Shown here: positions 47,365 to 55,602 of the stretch, piece after piece | Numbering within the stretch: position 1 is the first letter of the stretch | Layout: the number at the start of each line of letters is the position of its first letter | Assembly (NCBI RefSeq): GCF_003149245.1 | Contig: NZ_QGDL01000005.1 | Coordinates: forward strand, 248,001 to 312,000 | From: Faecalicatena orotica | Lineage (GTDB): Bacteria > Bacillota > Clostridia > Lachnospirales > Lachnospiraceae | Length of the DNA: 64,000 bases | Direction of reading: 5' to 3' | The notes under the pieces: generated by a model | The model's input: only the letters and a program-made list of their open reading frames with translations | Told to the model about the DNA's origin: nothing | The model's database searches: none | Position numbers and translations under genes: made by a program

Positions 47365-48309
47365 ATGAAAACAATAAAATTAGGCGGCGCCTTAGAGGCA
47401 TCCGCAATTGGCCTTGGATGTATGCGTATGGAAAATCTGGATGTAGCGGATGCGCAGAAAGTAATCGATGCAGCCGTAGAATCAGGGATCACATTTTTTG
47501 ACCATGCAGACTGTTATGGATTTGGTAAGTCAGAAGAAATCTTTGCAGAAGCACTGGAAAGAACAGACATCCGCAGAGAGGACCTGGTCATTCAGTCAAA
47601 ATGTGGAATCCGGAAAGGCCGCGGCAGATATCCGTTCTGTAAACAGTACTATGATTTTTCAAAGGAACATATCATTGAGGCGGTTGATGCAATCCTTGGC
47701 AGGCTGAAGACAGATTACCTCGATACCCTCCTGCTGCACCGTCCTGACACACTGGTTGAGCCTGAGGAGGTTGCAGAGGCGTTCGATATTCTGGCTTCCA
47801 AAGGAAAAGTGCGCTACTTCGGTATCAGCAATGAATCTCCTGCACTGGTGAAGCTGCTCCAGAAGGAATTAAACCAGCGGCTGATCGTGAACCAGCTCCA
47901 GTTCAGCCCGGCGCACACATGGATGGTTAACCAGCAGATTTATATGAACATGAATGACGGCCAGTCCGTTGGACGCTCCTGTGAAGTACTGGAATACTGC
48001 CGTGATAAGAACATTACGATTCAGGCATGGTCACCATTCCAGCATGGATTCTTCGAAGGAACCTTCATCGGGGATTATGAGAAATACCCGGAACTGAATC
48101 AGGTACTGGACGATTTTGCCAAAGAAAAGGGCGTGACCCCGGCGGCAGTCGTGATCGCCTGGATACTGCGCCATCCGGCGAAGATACAGCCGATCATCGG
48201 AAGCATGAATCCACAGAGGATCCGGAATATTGCAGAAGGGCAGAATATCGAAATCACCAAAGAAGAGTGGTATGAATTATATGGTGCGGCAGGGAATGTG
48301 CTGCCATAG
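47365..48309 (+). CDS. aldo/keto reductase (YdhF-like)
   Basis: NAD(P)H-dependent oxidoreductase with TIM-barrel fold, 314 residues. The catalytic tetrad is visible as Asp and Tyr in FFDHADCYGFG, Lys in VIQSKCGI and His in TLLLHRPDT; the nucleotide-binding end is IIGSMNPQRI. The ATG at 47365 has AAGGAG eleven bases upstream. It is the last gene of the ABC/epimerase operon and may reduce or oxidise the sugar or an aldehyde product. Confidence 0.9.
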   Translation: MKTIKLGGALEASAIGLGCMRMENLDVADAQKVIDAAVESGITFFDHADCYGFGKSEEIFAEALERTDIRREDLVIQSKCGIRKGRGRYPFCKQYYDFSKEHIIEAVDAILGRLKTDYLDTLLLHRPDTLVEPEEVAEAFDILASKGKVRYFGISNESPALVKLLQKELNQRLIVNQLQFSPAHTWMVNQQIYMNMNDGQSVGRSCEVLEYCRDKNITIQAWSPFQHGFFEGTFIGDYEKYPELNQVLDDFAKEKGVTPAAVVIAWILRHPAKIQPIIGSMNPQRIRNIAEGQNIEITKEEWYELYGAAGNVLP

Positions 48310-48324
48310 TAATGGAATTTAGAG

Positions 48325-48353
48325 TTGTAATTTAAAAAGGCGGGGTGTATAAT
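48325..48353 (+). promoter_or_regulatory. putative sigma-A promoter of the GlpA-like operon
   Basis: TTGTAA (48325-48330), 17-base spacer, perfect TATAAT (48348-48353). It leaves a leader of about 115 bases before the start at 48476. Confidence 0.65.
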
Positions 48354-48475
48354 AGACGTAGAAATTTATAATGTATGCCTATGAGAACAGAGCCTGGCAG
48401 ATGACATATCAGCAGATATGTTTATTTGTCGGACTCTGTTTTTGTTCGTTTAAAAGGAATATGGGAGGTATGAAG

Positions 48476-49912
48476 ATGTATGATGTAATTATTATAGGCG
48501 CAGGTGTTTCTGGTTCGGCAGCAGCCCGTGAATTGTCCAGATACCAGGTCAGGGCGTGTGTCCTTGAAAAGGCGGAAGATGTATGCTGCGGTACTTCGAA
48601 GGCAAACAGCGGGATTGTACACGCGGGGTATGATGCGGCGCCGGGAACCCTGATGGCAAAGCTGAATGTCCGGGGAAATGACAGGATGGGGGAGCTGGCA
48701 GAGGAGCTGGATTTCCCGTTTTCCAGAAAAGGGTCACTGGTGATCTGCAGGGAAGAAGAGGGGCTTTTGGCACTGGAGGAGCTTAAGAAACGTGGAGAGT
48801 TAAATGGTGTGCAGGGACTTGAAATTCTGAACAGAGAGCAGGTGCTTGAACTGGAGCCGAATGTGACAAAGGATGTCATTGCGGCACTTTACGCACCGAG
48901 TGCCGGTATTGTATGCCCGTTCGGACTGAATATTGCCCTTGCCGAAAATGCAAATAGAAATGGCATTGAATTTTATTTTAATACAGAGGTTATGGATATC
49001 AGGAAGACTGAAAAAGGATTTTTGCTGGAGACTTCAGCGGGAGTGTATGAGACAAAATATGTTGTGAATGCGGCCGGTGTATATGCAGATCAGTTCCACA
49101 ACATGGTGAGCAGGGAAAAGCTGCATATCACCCCGAGGAAAGGTGAATATTATCTGTTGGATAAGAGCGCGGGTGACCATGTTTCGAGAACGATCTTTGC
49201 ACTGCCCGGGAAACTTGGGAAAGGGGTGCTTGTGACGCCGACGGTCCACGGCAACCTGCTTGTCGGGCCTACGGCTGAGGATATTGAAGACAAGGACGGT
49301 GTGAATACGACGCCGGAAGGGCTTGCGGCGATCGCTGGGAAGGCGGGGCAGAATGTCAGCGGCCTGCCGCTTAAGAAAGTAATCACCAGTTTTGCAGGTC
49401 TGCGTGCCCACGAGGACCGGCATGATTTTGTCATAGGAGAAGTGCAGGACGCCCCGGGCTTTATCGACTGTGCAGGTATCGAATCGCCGGGGCTTACCAG
49501 TGCTCCGGCAGTGGGAGAGATGGTTGCCGGGATATTAAAAGATAAACTGAATCTGGAAGTGAATCCGGGTTTTCAGGGGAAGCGGAAGGGGATTTTAGAT
49601 CCGTCTAAACTTACGATGGAGGAGAGAAACGAACTGATCCGGCAGAATCCGGCTTACGGCAGTATCATCTGCCGCTGTGAAATGATTTCCGAAGGGGAGA
49701 TTCTTGATGCGATCCACAGGCCGCTGGGGGCCCGCTCGCTCGATGGTGTCAAGCGCAGGACGAGGGCCGGCATGGGGCGCTGCCAGGCAGGTTTTTGTTC
49801 CCCGCGTACGATGGAGATACTGGCGAGGGAACTGGGGGAACCGATGGAGGCAGTCACGAAGTCCGGCGGCGGTTCAAGACTGATTGTGGGAACAAACAAG
49901 GACAGGATTTAG
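48476..49912 (+). CDS. FAD-dependent glycerol-3-phosphate dehydrogenase-like oxidoreductase (GlpA-like)
   Basis: A 478-residue flavoprotein. The N-terminal FAD-binding GAGVSGSAAARELSRY starts at about residue 8, followed by a DAO-type catalytic domain. A C-terminal BFD-like [2Fe-2S] domain carries CRC near residue 402 and GRCQAGFC near 440. This is the arrangement of anaerobic GlpA and of clostridial relatives. The GGGAGG site seven bases before the ATG at 48476 decides the start; upstream frame is leader. Two partner genes follow, making the GlpA-FAD/NAD oxidoreductase-DUF1667 triad known from Clostridia, which probably oxidises glycerol 3-phosphate made by GlpK. Confidence 0.9.
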   Translation: MYDVIIIGAGVSGSAAARELSRYQVRACVLEKAEDVCCGTSKANSGIVHAGYDAAPGTLMAKLNVRGNDRMGELAEELDFPFSRKGSLVICREEEGLLALEELKKRGELNGVQGLEILNREQVLELEPNVTKDVIAALYAPSAGIVCPFGLNIALAENANRNGIEFYFNTEVMDIRKTEKGFLLETSAGVYETKYVVNAAGVYADQFHNMVSREKLHITPRKGEYYLLDKSAGDHVSRTIFALPGKLGKGVLVTPTVHGNLLVGPTAEDIEDKDGVNTTPEGLAAIAGKAGQNVSGLPLKKVITSFAGLRAHEDRHDFVIGEVQDAPGFIDCAGIESPGLTSAPAVGEMVAGILKDKLNLEVNPGFQGKRKGILDPSKLTMEERNELIRQNPAYGSIICRCEMISEGEILDAIHRPLGARSLDGVKRRTRAGMGRCQAGFCSPRTMEILARELGEPMEAVTKSGGGSRLIVGTNKDRI

Positions 49913-49956
49913 ATATTATTACCGGATTTGGATATTTTTGGCAGGGAGGAAAGAAC

Positions 49957-51261
49957 ATGGAACAATATGAGATTGTGATTATCGGCGGCGGCCCGGCAGG
50001 ACTCTCAGCGGCAGTTTCTGCAAGAAAAGCAGGGGCACAGCGGATTCTGATACTGGAGCGGGATAAGGAGCTGGGGGGAATTTTAAACCAGTGTATCCAC
50101 AATGGATTTGGGTTACATACATTTAAAGAGGAACTGACGGGACCGGAATATGCGGCCCGGTTTATTGAACAGGCATGTGAGCTCCAGATTGAATACCGGC
50201 TGAATACGATGGTTATGGATATCAGCCTGGACAAAACAGTGACGGCTATGAGCCGGGAACTGGGGATGTATCAGATACAGGCAGGGGCGGTCATTCTTGC
50301 GATGGGATGCAGGGAACGTTCCAGAGGCGCCCTGAATATACCCGGATACCGTCCGGCTGGGATTTACTCGGCAGGAACAGCTCAGCGGCTCGTCAATATG
50401 GAAGGATTTCTCCCGGGGCGCAAAGTAGTAATTCTCGGTTCCGGTGATATCGGCCTGATCATGGCAAGGCGTATGACGCTGGAGGGTGCACAGGTACAGG
50501 TGGTGGCGGAACTGATGCCTTACTCCGGCGGGCTGAAACGTAATATTGTGCAGTGTCTGGATGATTACGGGATACCGCTGAAATTAAGCCATACCGTGAC
50601 CGACATCAAAGGAAGGGAACGGGTCGAGGGGATTACACTTGCTGCGGTTGACGGGAAGGGAAAACCAGTCCCGGGGACGGAAGAAGAGTATGAATGTGAC
50701 ACCCTTCTATTGTCTGTTGGCCTGATCCCCGAGAATGAACTCTCAGGGCAGATGGGCGTGACGCTGAACCCTGTAACCTCAGGTCCGGTTGTGAATGAGA
50801 GTCTGGAGACCGATATAGAAGGCGTGTTTGCCTGTGGAAATGTACTGCATGTTCACGATCTGGTTGATTTTGTTTCCGAAGAGGCGGCGATGGCGGGGGA
50901 AAATGCGGCACATTATGTGGATAACTCTCAGAGAACAGCGGAAGCATATGAAAAAACGGATTCGGCGGCGGGTCAGGAAGCATCTGCCGCGGTTGCATTA
51001 AAGCCGGAGAACGGCGTACGCTATACGGTACCGTCCCTTATCCATCCTGACAGAATGCGAAAGGAGCAGATCATAAGATTCCGTGTAGGCAGTGTATATA
51101 AGAACTGCTATATTGGTGTTTATCTGAACGGAGAGAGGATTCTCCACAGGAAGCGCCCGGTCATGGCGCCCGGTGAGATGGAGGAAGTTAAAATCAAAAA
51201 ATCACAGCTGGCGGGGTTATCCAGACCGGCGGAGCTTAGCATTCAGGTAGAGGAGGCGTAG
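49957..51261 (+). CDS. NAD(P)/FAD-dependent oxidoreductase (GlpA partner)
   Basis: A 434-residue pyridine nucleotide-disulfide oxidoreductase-type flavoprotein. The FAD motif GGGPAGLSAAVSARKAG is at residue 8, the NAD motif VVILGSGDIGLIMARRMTLEG near 152, and the FAD-binding TDIEGVFACGNVLHVHD near 285. The CxxC redox pair of classical members is not evident after the first domain. It probably passes electrons between the GlpA-like subunit and NAD or another carrier. GGGAGG lies six bases before the ATG at 49957; the frame extending back to 49795 overlaps the previous gene. Confidence 0.88.
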   Translation: MEQYEIVIIGGGPAGLSAAVSARKAGAQRILILERDKELGGILNQCIHNGFGLHTFKEELTGPEYAARFIEQACELQIEYRLNTMVMDISLDKTVTAMSRELGMYQIQAGAVILAMGCRERSRGALNIPGYRPAGIYSAGTAQRLVNMEGFLPGRKVVILGSGDIGLIMARRMTLEGAQVQVVAELMPYSGGLKRNIVQCLDDYGIPLKLSHTVTDIKGRERVEGITLAAVDGKGKPVPGTEEEYECDTLLLSVGLIPENELSGQMGVTLNPVTSGPVVNESLETDIEGVFACGNVLHVHDLVDFVSEEAAMAGENAAHYVDNSQRTAEAYEKTDSAAGQEASAAVALKPENGVRYTVPSLIHPDRMRKEQIIRFRVGSVYKNCYIGVYLNGERILHRKRPVMAPGEMEEVKIKKSQLAGLSRPAELSIQVEEA

Positions 51262-51264
51262 AAG

Positions 51265-51630
51265 ATGGAACGAAGAGAATTAATCTGCATCGGCTGTCCG
51301 ATGGGCTGTCCCCTGAGTGTGGAGACAGAGGAAGGGAAAGTGATTTCTGTGACAGGCAATACCTGTCCCAGAGGAGACAGCTATGCAAGAAAAGAAGTTA
51401 CAAATCCGACGAGGATTGTAACGACGACCGTACGGGTCACAGGCGGTGTACAGGAAATGGTCTCCGTGAAGACGAAAACGGATATTCCGAAGGGAAAAAT
51501 CTTTGACTGTGTGAAGGCATTAAAAAACGCACAGGCAGAAGCACCTGTACGCATTGGTGATGTAATTCTTCAGAACGCGGCCGGGACCGGAGTTGACATC
51601 GTAGCAACGAAAAACGTGGATGCTCTTTGA
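51265..51630 (+). CDS. DUF1667 domain protein (third subunit of the GlpA-like triad)
   Basis: A 121-residue protein with the DUF1667 pattern: CIGCPMGCPLSVE at the N terminus and CPRGDSYARKEVTNPTR near residue 36, giving Cys-rich motifs that could hold an iron-sulfur cluster or zinc. The C-terminal half reads VSVKTKTDIPKGKIFDCVKAL. It begins three bases after the preceding stop and completes the triad. Its function in electron transfer is inferred from this constant linkage. Confidence 0.88.
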   Translation: MERRELICIGCPMGCPLSVETEEGKVISVTGNTCPRGDSYARKEVTNPTRIVTTTVRVTGGVQEMVSVKTKTDIPKGKIFDCVKALKNAQAEAPVRIGDVILQNAAGTGVDIVATKNVDAL

Positions 51631-51648
51631 GCACCATGTTTAGTTTCA

Positions 51649-52356
51649 TTAAATCTCAAATATAAACCGGTCGCTGCGGTAAATCGTGCGTGCCACTTCT
51701 ACAACCGTTCTGGAGGGCAGGGTCACACAGCGGCAGGTCAGCACAAGACTGGGGGCGTATCCTTTGATTTCAAGAAGGGCACGCTCCCTTTTACTAAGGG
51801 AAGAAACCGTGATCTGCGTGTTTTCACTGTGCAGGTTTACATATCCGCAGTTATGGATATAATCATATACTGAAGTGACGGATGCTCCGTCATCCCGGAT
51901 ACACGGGAATAAGTCTTCCGCCATATAGCTGATATGGATCGCCGCGGGCTCACCGTCCAGAATGCGCAGCCGTGTAATTTTATAGACCGGCTCACTAAAA
52001 TCAACATCCAGCATGGAATGAATCAGCGAATCATCCCGAAGCTTCTGGCAGCCGATATTTTTCGTCTCAAAATGAAGATTCAGAGCCGACATTTTCTCGG
52101 AGAAACTTTGATCCGTCATAGAAAGCCGGATTTTCTCACGTTTCCCGGAAAAAAAGCTGCCGTATCCCTGCATTGAATACACATATCCCAGCTCCTTCAG
52201 CCGTTCATACGCCTTTCGTATTTCCGAGCGTGTCACCCCGAAACGGACAGCCATCTTATTTTCGCTCGGCATCTTTTCCCCCTTTTTGTACTTACATTCC
52301 TGAAATTCGCGAATTAAAACATCTACAATAGATTCCCATGTCCATTTTTTCTTCAT
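51649..52356 (-). CDS. phnF: GntR-family regulator with UTRA domain (PhnF-like)
   Basis: A 235-residue regulator with an N-terminal winged helix (PSENKMAVRFGVTRSEIRKAYERLKELGYVYSMQGYGSFF) and a C-terminal UTRA effector domain. It is divergent from the phn operon, the position held by PhnF in many bacteria, so it probably represses phn genes until a phosphonate or other signal is bound. The ATG at 52356 has GGGAGA upstream; another ATG at 52386 lies before it without a site. Symbol given by context and family; the ligand is not proven. Confidence 0.82.
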   Translation of the reverse strand: MKKKWTWESIVDVLIREFQECKYKKGEKMPSENKMAVRFGVTRSEIRKAYERLKELGYVYSMQGYGSFFSGKREKIRLSMTDQSFSEKMSALNLHFETKNIGCQKLRDDSLIHSMLDVDFSEPVYKITRLRILDGEPAAIHISYMAEDLFPCIRDDGASVTSVYDYIHNCGYVNLHSENTQITVSSLSKRERALLEIKGYAPSLVLTCRCVTLPSRTVVEVARTIYRSDRFIFEI

Positions 52357-52377
52357 TTGCACACATCTCCCATAGAT

Positions 52378-52480
52378 TTCAGACAATGGCCCGCAAAGGG
52401 GTCTGACCCCTTTGCGGTACCTTCCGGTTTCCTCTGGATTATATCAACATAAATATAGGCACACAACACAATTCAGACAA
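52378..52480. repeat. direct repeat TTCAGACAA in the phnF-phnG gap
   Basis: Exact 9-base copies at 52378-52386 and 52472-52480 flank the REP-like palindrome in the divergent control region. They may be regulator half-sites, but nine bases could repeat by chance. Confidence 0.3.
52391..52417. repeat. REP-like perfect palindrome ccgcaaagggg-tctga-cccctttgcgg
   Basis: Arms of 11 bp (52391-52401 and 52407-52417) around a five-base loop, between the divergent phnF-like and phnG genes. The GGGGTCTGACCCC core resembles repetitive extragenic palindromes that are mobilised by TnpA-REP/RAYT enzymes in other bacteria. I saw no second copy in this window. Confidence 0.6.
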
Positions 52481-52506
52481 CTTTACAGAGAGTTTACGCA
52501 ATTTAG

Positions 52507-52535
52507 TTGGCGACTTTACATACCTGCAATAAGAT
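52507..52535 (+). promoter_or_regulatory. weak candidate promoter for the phn operon
   Basis: TTGGCG (52507-52512), 17-base spacer, TAAGAT (52530-52535). Both boxes match the consensus at four of six positions, which would suit an activated or tightly controlled operon. Confidence 0.35.
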
Positions 52536-52590
52536 GCACAAAGAAGCGGAAAAACAGGTTTCTATTCATAGAAGTTGGGAGGGTACATGG

Positions 52591-53019
52591 ATGACAAAAC
52601 GGGAGGTTTCCAGGATTCTGGCGAGGGCGTCTAAGGAGGAAGTGGCAGAGACTGCGTCTATTGTTTATGAACGATGCAGGGTGCAGATTATGAAGCAGCC
52701 GCAGAAAACTCTGGTTATGGTGAAGGCCCGGGAATCGATAAAGAAGTCCTTATTCTATCTCGGGGAGGTGCTGGCGTCAGAGTGCATGGTCCTTGTGGAT
52801 GGTGTGAAGGGGGCAGGAATGATAGCGGGGGATGATTTTGAGAAAGCTGTGGCGGCAGCCGTGATTGATGGTTTTCTGAATCTGGAGGGCAGGCAGGATG
52901 AAAAGAAGGTTATACTGGACCGGCTTTTGATGCTGGAAAACCGTCAGGCTGAAAAGCGGGCGGAATTGAACCTTGCAGTCCAAAAGTCAAAGGTGAACTT
53001 TAATGTGATGGGAGAATAG
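52591..53019 (+). CDS. phnG: C-P lyase subunit PhnG
   Basis: Small subunit of the PhnGHIJ core, which with PhnI attaches methylphosphonate-type compounds to the ribose of ATP, releasing adenine. The protein (142 residues) has the N-terminal helix RILARASKEEV, then CRVQIMKQPQKTLVMVKARES and FYLGEVLASECMV, which match PhnG. The ATG at 52591 has GGGAGGG seven bases upstream; the longer frame from 52507 lacks a site. First gene of the phn operon. Confidence 0.92.
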   Translation: MTKREVSRILARASKEEVAETASIVYERCRVQIMKQPQKTLVMVKARESIKKSLFYLGEVLASECMVLVDGVKGAGMIAGDDFEKAVAAAVIDGFLNLEGRQDEKKVILDRLLMLENRQAEKRAELNLAVQKSKVNFNVMGE

Positions 53020-53022
53020 GCA

Positions 53023-53619
53023 ATGGCAGTGAATTTAAAATTGGCGTATGAGTTTGATTTTGTGTTTGACGGGCAGCAGGTGTTTCGAAAACTGCTGGAT
53101 GCCCTGTCCAATCCGGGGAGGATTGAGAATATCAGAGTACAGGCGGGAAAATTTGAAAATGCGTATCCAGAGCTTATGGCTCTTGGGTGTACGCTGCTCG
53201 ATAATGAAGAAACGATGTATGTGGAAAAAAATCCGGATCTTTCGTCTGAGCTGCACAGCCTGACTTTATGCCATGAGGGAAGTCTGGACGAAGCGGATTA
53301 TGTGTTTCTCTCTTCGGAAATGAACTATGGTTCTATGGAGCAGATCCTTAAGAATGTAAAGCATGGTACTTATGCGGACCCCCAGTTATCGGCGACTATA
53401 TTCCTGAAGTGCGCGGCGATAGAAGGGACGGAGGAGATGAAGGTACAGGGGCCGGGGATCAAAGATACGCTCTGGGTCAATGTGTATCCTTACATAAAAA
53501 AGGTGACTGCGCTGCGTGACAGCCTCCATATTGAATATCCGCTTGGAATAGACCTGGTCTTTGCGGATACAAAGGGGAACATCATGGGGGTTCCACGTTT
53601 GTGCAGGCTGAAAGACTGA
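53023..53619 (+). CDS. phnH: C-P lyase subunit PhnH
   Basis: PhnH, 198 residues, a PLP-transferase-like fold without cofactor that forms part of the PhnGHIJ core. The opening FDFVFDGQQVFRKLLDALSNPGRI and the later VFLSSEMN and DPQLSATIFLKC segments fit the family, and the C-terminal PLGIDLVFADTKGNIMGVPR is highly conserved. It starts three bases after phnG. Confidence 0.94.
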   Translation: MAVNLKLAYEFDFVFDGQQVFRKLLDALSNPGRIENIRVQAGKFENAYPELMALGCTLLDNEETMYVEKNPDLSSELHSLTLCHEGSLDEADYVFLSSEMNYGSMEQILKNVKHGTYADPQLSATIFLKCAAIEGTEEMKVQGPGIKDTLWVNVYPYIKKVTALRDSLHIEYPLGIDLVFADTKGNIMGVPRLCRLKD

Positions 53620-53660
53620 TACCGGCATGACACATTTATTAGCAGAAAAGGAGAAAAAAG

Positions 53661-54764
53661 ATGGCTTATGTAGCAGTAACCGGCGGCCGGGAGGCGATTG
53701 AACAGTCCCTGAAGCTGCTGGAGATATTCCGGGACAGTAAAACTGATATCAGTGTGTCCTGCATCAAAGACAACATGGGGCTTTTAATCGACAAAATTAT
53801 GAGTGAAGCCGGATTTTATTCACGGGAATATGCGGCACTGGCGCTGAAACAGTGCGAGGGCAGCGTGGAGGAGGCTGTTTTCCTTCTGCGGGCATACCGC
53901 TCCACCCTCCCGAGGAATTATTATTCCCTGCCGGTCGATACCTCCAAGATGCGGCTGATCAGGAGAATTTCGGCGGCATTCAAGGATATACCGGGAGGCC
54001 AGATACTGGGACCGACTTACGATTATTCCCACCGCCTTCTGGACTTTTCCCTCATGGATGGGGAAGAAAACAACCGGCAGCAAAAAAAGAAAGAAAAAGT
54101 AAGTGAAGATACTGGCAGGAGTGTTGCAAAGGAAGGATATGATATCCGCTGCGGACGTGTGACGGACATCCTGAAAAAAGAGAAGGTGCTGGCGGAGACA
54201 GAGGAGGACAATACCCCTCCGTTCGATGTGACAAGCGATGTGCTGACATTTCCCGCACCGAGAAGCGCGAGACTGCAGACATTTGCAAGGAGTGACGCCG
54301 GTTTCCTTGGCGGGGTGGCCTACAGTTCCATGCGGGGATACGGGGCGGTCCATCCAACAGTTTCTGAACTGCGCTGCGGCTATGTCGAAGTCTGCATCCC
54401 CTATGTACTGGATGAATCTGAGGAAATCTGTATCGGGGATATTCTGGTCACAGAGGTCGAGGCGCTTGTCCCCTCCCACACGGAAACAGAGGAAGAGTTT
54501 GATAAAATGACACTTTCCGGAGGATATGGACTCATCTTCGGAAGAAATGAAAATAAAGCAATCGCGATGTCCATTGCGGATGCGAGTCTGGAAACGGAGG
54601 GGAACACACCTTCCCAGGACGAGGAATTTGTGCTGACCCACGGGGACTGTCTGGAAATGAGCGGCTTTATTTCCCATCTGAAGCTGCCGCACTATGTCAC
54701 CTTCCAGTCAAAACTGGACCGTGTCAGAATACAGGAGGATGAGCAGGAGGAGAAAAATGATTGA
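53661..54764 (+). CDS. phnI: C-P lyase subunit PhnI (nucleosidase)
   Basis: Core subunit that cleaves the glycosidic bond of ATP and, with PhnG, PhnH and PhnL, installs the phosphonate on ribose triphosphate. The 367 residues open with YVAVTGGREAIEQSLKLL and contain GFYSREYAALALKQCEGSVEEAVFLLRAYRSTLPR-type segments, DVTSDVLTFPAPRSARLQTFARSD and LSGGYGLIFGRNE, as in PhnI. AAAAGGAG precedes the ATG. The last eight bases overlap phnJ. Confidence 0.95.
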   Translation: MAYVAVTGGREAIEQSLKLLEIFRDSKTDISVSCIKDNMGLLIDKIMSEAGFYSREYAALALKQCEGSVEEAVFLLRAYRSTLPRNYYSLPVDTSKMRLIRRISAAFKDIPGGQILGPTYDYSHRLLDFSLMDGEENNRQQKKKEKVSEDTGRSVAKEGYDIRCGRVTDILKKEKVLAETEEDNTPPFDVTSDVLTFPAPRSARLQTFARSDAGFLGGVAYSSMRGYGAVHPTVSELRCGYVEVCIPYVLDESEEICIGDILVTEVEALVPSHTETEEEFDKMTLSGGYGLIFGRNENKAIAMSIADASLETEGNTPSQDEEFVLTHGDCLEMSGFISHLKLPHYVTFQSKLDRVRIQEDEQEEKND

Positions 54765-55602
54765 CGCGAAGCATTATAATTTTGCATTCCTTGATGAGGG
54801 CTCAAAACGGGAAATCAGAAGGAGCATCTTAAAAGCAGTGGCAATTCCGGGATATCAGGTTCCGTTCGGGTCCCGTGAGCTGCCAATCGGAAGGGGATGG
54901 GGAACAGGGGGAATCCAGATCACGCTTTCGATCATCGGAAAGGAAGATGTACTCAAAGTCATTGACCAGGGCAGTGATGACAGTGTGAATGCGGTAAATA
55001 TCAAGAAACTGGTCGAAGAGTGCACAGGTGTAGAACTGACTACAGATTCAGAGGAGGCCAGCATCATCCAGAGCCGCCACCGTATTCCGGAGATTCCGAT
55101 GAGAAACGATCAGATTCTGGTATTACAGGTACCGACCCCGGAGCCCTTACGCATCGTGGAACCGAAAGAATCTGTCACAAAACAGATGCATGCAGAAGCG
55201 GAATACAGCGGCATGTGGCTGTCCCTGTTTGAGGATCTGACCCGGTTCGGGGAGATCAGCATCAGTTCGGAATACCCGGTCATGGCCGAGGGGCGGTATG
55301 TTATGAATCCCAGCCCGATCCCGAGATACGACAATCAGAAACTGAATGACAGTGACACCCTGTATCTGTTCGGTGCGGGGCGCGAGAAAAAAATATATGC
55401 AGTTCCCCCCCACACAAAGATAGAGTCCATGTGTTTCGAGGATGTTCCTTTTCAGACAGAGGATTTCGAAGGCAAACACTGCAGGCTCTGTGGGGCGGCA
55501 GGCGTTTATCTGGATGAAATCATTGACGAGAAGACAGGCGAAACGGTATACGAATGCAGCGATACCGGGTTCTGCCAAAAAAGAAGGGAGCGTGGGGCAT
55601 GA
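54757..55602 (+). CDS. phnJ: alpha-D-ribose 1-methylphosphonate 5-phosphate C-P lyase
   Basis: Radical SAM-type enzyme that breaks the carbon-phosphorus bond, giving a hydrocarbon (for example methane from methylphosphonate) and the 1,2-cyclic phosphate. The four cysteines are Cys242, Cys245, Cys267 and Cys273, with the same spacing as in E. coli PhnJ, including three that hold the [4Fe-4S] cluster and the catalytic thiyl Cys. The protein has 281 residues. It starts in the overlap with phnI (ATG 54757) and ends in an ATGA overlap with phnK. All key residues are present, so it should be active. Confidence 0.97.
   Translation: MIDAKHYNFAFLDEGSKREIRRSILKAVAIPGYQVPFGSRELPIGRGWGTGGIQITLSIIGKEDVLKVIDQGSDDSVNAVNIKKLVEECTGVELTTDSEEASIIQSRHRIPEIPMRNDQILVLQVPTPEPLRIVEPKESVTKQMHAEAEYSGMWLSLFEDLTRFGEISISSEYPVMAEGRYVMNPSPIPRYDNQKLNDSDTLYLFGAGREKKIYAVPPHTKIESMCFEDVPFQTEDFEGKHCRLCGAAGVYLDEIIDEKTGETVYECSDTGFCQKRRERGA

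Noticed and set aside
53820-54692. 290-codon open frame on the minus strand
   Set aside because: It is antisense to phnI and phnI carries all family motifs; the frame has no convincing ribosome binding site.
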